DNA of 8,040 nt from Caldisericales bacterium. Lineage in GTDB: Bacteria > Caldisericota > Caldisericia > Caldisericales > Caldisericaceae. Shown here one piece after another: positions 5,993-8,040 of the stretch. The stretch spans positions 1 through 8,040 of the forward strand of contig WFSP01000025.1 of NCBI GenBank assembly GCA_015485995.1, given 5' to 3'. The notes beneath the pieces were generated by a model that saw nothing but the letters and a program-made list of their open reading frames with translations, did no database searches and was not told the DNA's origin. The position numbers and the translations under genes are program-made. Positions within the stretch are counted from its first letter, which is position 1. Each line of letters begins with the position of its first letter.

Positions 5993-6400
5993 TTACTTTT
6001 TTATCTCCCTAATAATTTTTTTGAGCTCTTCCTTGTTTTGTGCTATATTTTCTATTGAATTTACGATCATAGGGTTTAGCAAATCAAGGTTTGGTTTTCT
6101 TGTATCTTCCAAGATACCATAAATCTTTGCTCCGTTCGCATAGGCAAAGCCTATTTCCCAAGCTGTCCCGGAGTCTACATCAGTACCGTTTAATATTGCA
6201 AAAACAAAATCACACTCTTTAAGCAACCTCAAATCATGTTCAAAAAATGTTCTGCTGGAACTTTTTCCTCTCTCAAATAGGCCTGCGTCTCTATGAGGGA
6301 GGTATGTTTTAAATCCTGCTTTACTTAGAATTCTGTCAATTTCCTCCGCATATTTTCTCTCACCCGGCGTAAAAAGCGGCTCTGCAACATATACAAGCAT
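5993..6400 (-). CDS. Nucleoside 2-deoxyribosyltransferase-like protein
   Basis: A 135-residue soluble protein of the nucleoside 2-deoxyribosyltransferase fold family. Enzymes of this family swap bases on 2'-deoxyribose for salvage or hydrolyse N-glycosidic bonds of (deoxy)nucleotides. Visible landmarks are YVAEPLF (4-10; usual form YLAGPLF, so the glycine is replaced by Glu7), YLPHRDAG (33-40), FFEHDLRLLKECDFVFAIL (52-70) and DVDSGTAWEIGFAYANG (74-90). E82 is the probable catalytic glutamate and D77 a substrate-contacting acid. Length is normal for the family. The ATG has GGAGG 6 nt upstream. It is divergent from the MFS gene and probably monocistronic. Base preference cannot be deduced, and a nucleotide hydrolase role is a real alternative. 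Confidence 0.85.
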   Translation of the reverse strand: MLVYVAEPLFTPGERKYAEEIDRILSKAGFKTYLPHRDAGLFERGKSSSRTFFEHDLRLLKECDFVFAILNGTDVDSGTAWEIGFAYANGAKIYGILEDTRKPNLDLLNPMIVNSIENIAQNKEELKKIIREIKK

Positions 6401-6423
6401 AAAGCACCTCCGTTTTTTTATCT

Positions 6424-6451
6424 ATTGTAACGTAAATTTAGTTATTTGAAA
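6424..6451 (-). promoter_or_regulatory. Probable promoter of the deoxyribosyltransferase-like gene
   Basis: Minus-strand -10 TACAAT (6424-6429, 5 of 6), with TTTCAA (6446-6451) 16 bp upstream as a weak -35. The predicted start near 6417 leaves a leader of about 17 nt with the GGAGG. Confidence 0.4.
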
Positions 6452-6472
6452 TCTTCTGTTTTTTGCTATGCT
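6446..6472 (+). promoter_or_regulatory. Probable promoter of the MFS gene
   Basis: TTGAAA (6446-6451) and an extended -10, TGCTATGCT (6464-6472, hexamer TATGCT). The spacer is 15 bp, short for sigma-A, but the TGn element could compensate. The -35 occupies the same six bases as the weak -35 of the divergent promoter, so the two polymerases should compete. The predicted start near 6479 excludes an ATG at 6468 as translation start. Confidence 0.4.
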
Positions 6473-6481
6473 ATCAAAAAC

Positions 6482-6487
6482 GGAGGT
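6482..6487 (+). promoter_or_regulatory. Shine-Dalgarno that sets the MFS start
   Basis: GGAGGT lies 4 nt before the ATG at 6492. An upstream in-frame ATG at 6468 has no ribosome site and falls inside the predicted -10 box, so 6492 is preferred. Confidence 0.8.
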
Positions 6488-6491
6488 AAAT

Positions 6492-7703
6492 ATGGAAAAT
6501 TGTAAAAAGAATAAATACAAGTGGATTGTTTTATCTGCATATATGTTTATTGCGACCCTAACACAACTTTTTTGGATAAATTTTGCCGCAATCGATACAT
6601 ACGTAGAAAAACTGTTGAATATATCTGCAATGAAAGTAGGTTTTCTTACAATGATATTTCCATTAACTTTTCTGATTCTCTCAATTCCAGCCGGAATAGT
6701 GATTGATAGAAAGGGATATAAATTTAGCATAATGTTTGGGGCAGTTTTTACTACATTTTTTGCCATATTTAGATTAATTTCACCCTTTTCTTATACAATG
6801 CTTCTTATCTCTCAATTAGGAATTTCCTTAGGCCAACCGTTTGTTTTGAACAGTGTCACAAAACTTTCAGGGCTTTGTTTTCCAAAGGACGAAGAAGCTA
6901 CTGCGGTAGGGTTGGGTTCACTCGCTCTCTTTATTGGAATGATTGTTGGAATGGGGCTTACTCCACTGATTACCAAGCACTACAGTTTCATTAAAATGCT
7001 TCAAATCTATGCAACAACAAGTATTATAGGGGTTGTGTTCTTATACCTTGCGGACAAAAAAATACATGAGAAAGTTTCAGAGATCAAAGTAACTTTCACA
7101 CAGTATGCAAACGGGATTAAAAATGTTTTAAAAATAAGAGACTTAATAATTCTTGGTATTATTGCATTTATTGCCATCGGCTCATTCAATGGAATTCTTA
7201 CTTGGCTTGAGAAAATTCTTAACGAAATGCATAATATTCCAATGGAGAAAGCCGGAACAATTGCAACAGCATTAATTTTTAGCGGAATGGTGGGCTGTTT
7301 TATTATTCCTGAAATTTCCGATAAGACACACAGAAGAAAACCCTTTCTCATTTTAGGATTGTTAGTTGCAACAGTGTCTCTGACATTTTTTGCCTTAATA
7401 AAAGGAAATGCTGCTACCGATACGGTTGTTCTTTCTGTTATGGGGTTTTTTGCTATCTCAACATTTCCTTTGATGCTAACAATGAGTGCAGAAATATCAG
7501 GGGCAAAATACGCCGGTTTCTCTGCTTCGTTCCTGCAACTTATGGGCAATGGAGCCGCTGTGGCAATTGTGCCAATCATTAACTATTCCAGAAATATTTT
7601 TGGCAATTATAAAATTGCAATTCTAACAATTTCGCTGCTGTTCATTCTTGCCGCTGTACTTTCTGCAAACTTACACGAGAACACCTTTACCACACCCAAA
7701 TAA
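6492..7703 (+). CDS. Major facilitator superfamily transporter, FLVCR-like
   Basis: A 403-residue integral membrane protein with about 12 hydrophobic segments in two halves joined by a polar loop (about 187-218). The first-half MFS motif A appears as PAGIVIDRKGYK (66-77), and a weaker copy, PEISDKTHRRKP (273-284), marks the second half. The opening KYKWIVLSAYMFIATLTQLFWINFAAI pattern (residues 8-34, with aromatic and Asn residues in helix 1) and LGISLGQPFVLNS (109-121) resemble the FLVCR/DIRC2 group. Members with known function carry heme, choline or other small metabolites in eukaryotes; the prokaryotic substrates are mostly unknown. It is the only plus-strand gene in the window and probably monocistronic. 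Calling it an MFS protein is safe; the subfamily and the substrate are not. Confidence 0.88.
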   Translation: MENCKKNKYKWIVLSAYMFIATLTQLFWINFAAIDTYVEKLLNISAMKVGFLTMIFPLTFLILSIPAGIVIDRKGYKFSIMFGAVFTTFFAIFRLISPFSYTMLLISQLGISLGQPFVLNSVTKLSGLCFPKDEEATAVGLGSLALFIGMIVGMGLTPLITKHYSFIKMLQIYATTSIIGVVFLYLADKKIHEKVSEIKVTFTQYANGIKNVLKIRDLIILGIIAFIAIGSFNGILTWLEKILNEMHNIPMEKAGTIATALIFSGMVGCFIIPEISDKTHRRKPFLILGLLVATVSLTFFALIKGNAATDTVVLSVMGFFAISTFPLMLTMSAEISGAKYAGFSASFLQLMGNGAAVAIVPIINYSRNIFGNYKIAILTISLLFILAAVLSANLHENTFTTPK

Positions 7704-7752
7704 CTTTGCATTAGAAGCTCGAGACTGAATTTGTTGATAACAAGATTCCCTA

Positions 7753-7766
7753 CTGAGATAACTCAG
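7753..7766. repeat. Small hairpin CTGAG-ATAA-CTCAG
   Basis: A 5-bp perfect stem with a 4-nt loop, 50 nt after the MFS stop. It has no T-run, so it is not an intrinsic terminator in the usual form. Confidence 0.35.
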
Positions 7767-7831
7767 GACAACTGTTGCGCTTAATAACCTAAATAGGATG
7801 TCTATCAAATTTATTGAGGAAAGTCTATAAC

Positions 7832-7848
7832 AACAGAAAATATCTGTT
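7832..7848. repeat. Small hairpin AACAGA-AAATA-TCTGTT
   Basis: A 6-bp perfect inverted repeat with a 5-nt loop in the gene-free stretch. Confidence 0.35.
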
Positions 7849-7863
7849 AGCAATTCAAGGAAA

Positions 7864-7887
7864 TTTATCTTGTAATGCTAAGATAAA
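7864..7887. repeat. 8-bp stem-loop TTTATCTT / AAGATAAA
   Basis: A perfect 8-bp stem with an 8-nt loop (GTAATGCT), the longest hairpin in the gene-free stretch. A competing fold, GATAA-AAC-TTATC at 7882-7894, shares its right arm, so two mutually exclusive hairpins are possible. Confidence 0.4.
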
Positions 7888-7982
7888 ACTTATCGCAGTT
7901 TATCAAACATACATCCATGAAATATCATTACCTCAATTGTTGTTGCAACGCCAATCCCATCCTATGGTTCTCGTGTATAGGG

Positions 7983-7998
7983 TTTGGCTTTCACCAAA
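7983..7998. repeat. Small hairpin TTTGG-CTTTCA-CCAAA
   Basis: A 5-bp stem with a 6-nt loop. A nearby CCTAT...ATAGG pair (starting near 7960) lies just before it and AAGGA...TCCTT near the window end just after it, each 5 bp. Individually all are compatible with chance. Confidence 0.25.
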
Positions 7999-8040
7999 GA
8001 TAAATGGCTTCTGCATACCTCTAAAGGAATTATCCTTAAA

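Larger units (their letters stand above)
6406..6487. repeat. 12-bp inverted repeat carrying the Shine-Dalgarnos of two divergent genes
   Basis: ACCTCCGTTTTT (6406-6417) and AAAAACGGAGGT (6476-6487) are exact reverse complements separated by 58 nt. Each arm contains the ribosome site of the gene on its side, but the match extends past the functional GGAGG by several bases on the 5' side. Both transcripts would carry the same AAAAACGGAGGT leader. Confidence 0.6.
7704..8040. other. 337-nt stretch without a convincing gene
   Basis: I see no ribosome site, tRNA-like fold or recognisable family here. Two frames run open to the window edge. On the plus strand, about 75 codons from a TTG at 7814 lack stops but have no Shine-Dalgarno. 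On the minus strand, 7933-8040 gives 35 codons ending in TGA (...GESQTLYTRTIGWDWRCNNN), which could be the tail of a gene lying further right. The remaining frames are broken by stops. Short hairpins are spread across the region. It could be ordinary spacer, the relic of a decayed gene or mobile element, or part of a structured RNA. Confidence 0.4.

Noticed and set aside
7007..7579. 190-codon minus-strand open frame opposite the MFS gene
   Set aside because: It is a mirror of membrane-protein codons, has no ribosome site or family features, and the plus-strand MFS motifs are clear.
7734..7762. Possible promoter TTGATA, 17-bp spacer, GATAAC
   Set aside because: The -10 matches only 4 of 6 positions, and no supported gene follows.
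7671..7853. 60-codon minus-strand open frame overlapping the MFS 3' end
   Set aside because: It lacks a ribosome site, overlaps a solid gene, and its sequence matches no family I recognise.
7814..8040. Plus-strand TTG-initiated frame open to the window edge
   Set aside because: No Shine-Dalgarno or promoter precedes the TTG, and the residue pattern is not protein-family-like; kept only as a remark on the gene-free stretch.
1..8040. CRISPR array, tRNA, rRNA or intact insertion sequence
   Set aside because: No regularly spaced direct repeats, cloverleaf-like segments, conserved rRNA stretches, transposase or terminal inverted repeats with target duplications were found by reading the window.

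Overview
The window is AT-rich, Lys/Ile/Glu-rich bacterial DNA with strong Shine-Dalgarno sequences (AGGAGGT or GGAGG) and very tight gene packing. This fits a low-GC, probably anaerobic and possibly thermophilic bacterium (Caldisericota- or Thermotogota-like). That placement is an inference from composition and gene content; no rRNA or other marker gene is present.

Layout, left to right. (1) Positions 1-1693, minus strand: the N-terminus of a membrane-anchored HtrA-like serine protease (cut by the window edge), preceded in transcription by a beta-CASP metallo-beta-lactamase RNA-processing nuclease. The two are 12 nt apart, and the nuclease stop codon lies inside the protease Shine-Dalgarno. 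The nuclease seems to have its own extended -10 promoter placed so close to its ATG that the mRNA would be almost leaderless. (2) Positions 1734-5853, minus strand: six genes, every junction overlapping by 1-16 nt. In transcription order they are a small Phd/YefM-type antitoxin-like protein, a degenerate MobA/MocA-like nucleotidyltransferase, and an ABC importer (lipoprotein binding protein, NitT/TauT-type permease, ATPase with a TOBE-like C-terminal extension). A DUF4213/DUF364 'heavy-metal chelation' protein comes last. A near-consensus sigma-A promoter with a 12-bp perfect palindrome over its -10 lies just upstream of the antitoxin-like gene. (3) Positions 5993-7703: a nucleoside 2-deoxyribosyltransferase-like gene (minus) and an MFS transporter (plus), transcribed divergently from a 91-nt region whose two promoters seem to share one -35 hexamer. 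(4) Positions 7704-8040: no convincing gene; several short hairpins and two edge-running open frames of doubtful meaning.

The most interesting unit is region 2. It joins an importer of unknown substrate to two proteins whose families point to metal or cofactor chemistry (DUF364; MobA/MocA-like), headed by an antitoxin-like DNA-binding protein with no toxin beside it. My working idea is a self-regulated metal-oxyanion or cofactor-precursor uptake operon in which the orphan antitoxin acts as the repressor. The substrate cannot be settled from sequence alone. Nothing here is a CRISPR array, tRNA, rRNA or intact insertion sequence.
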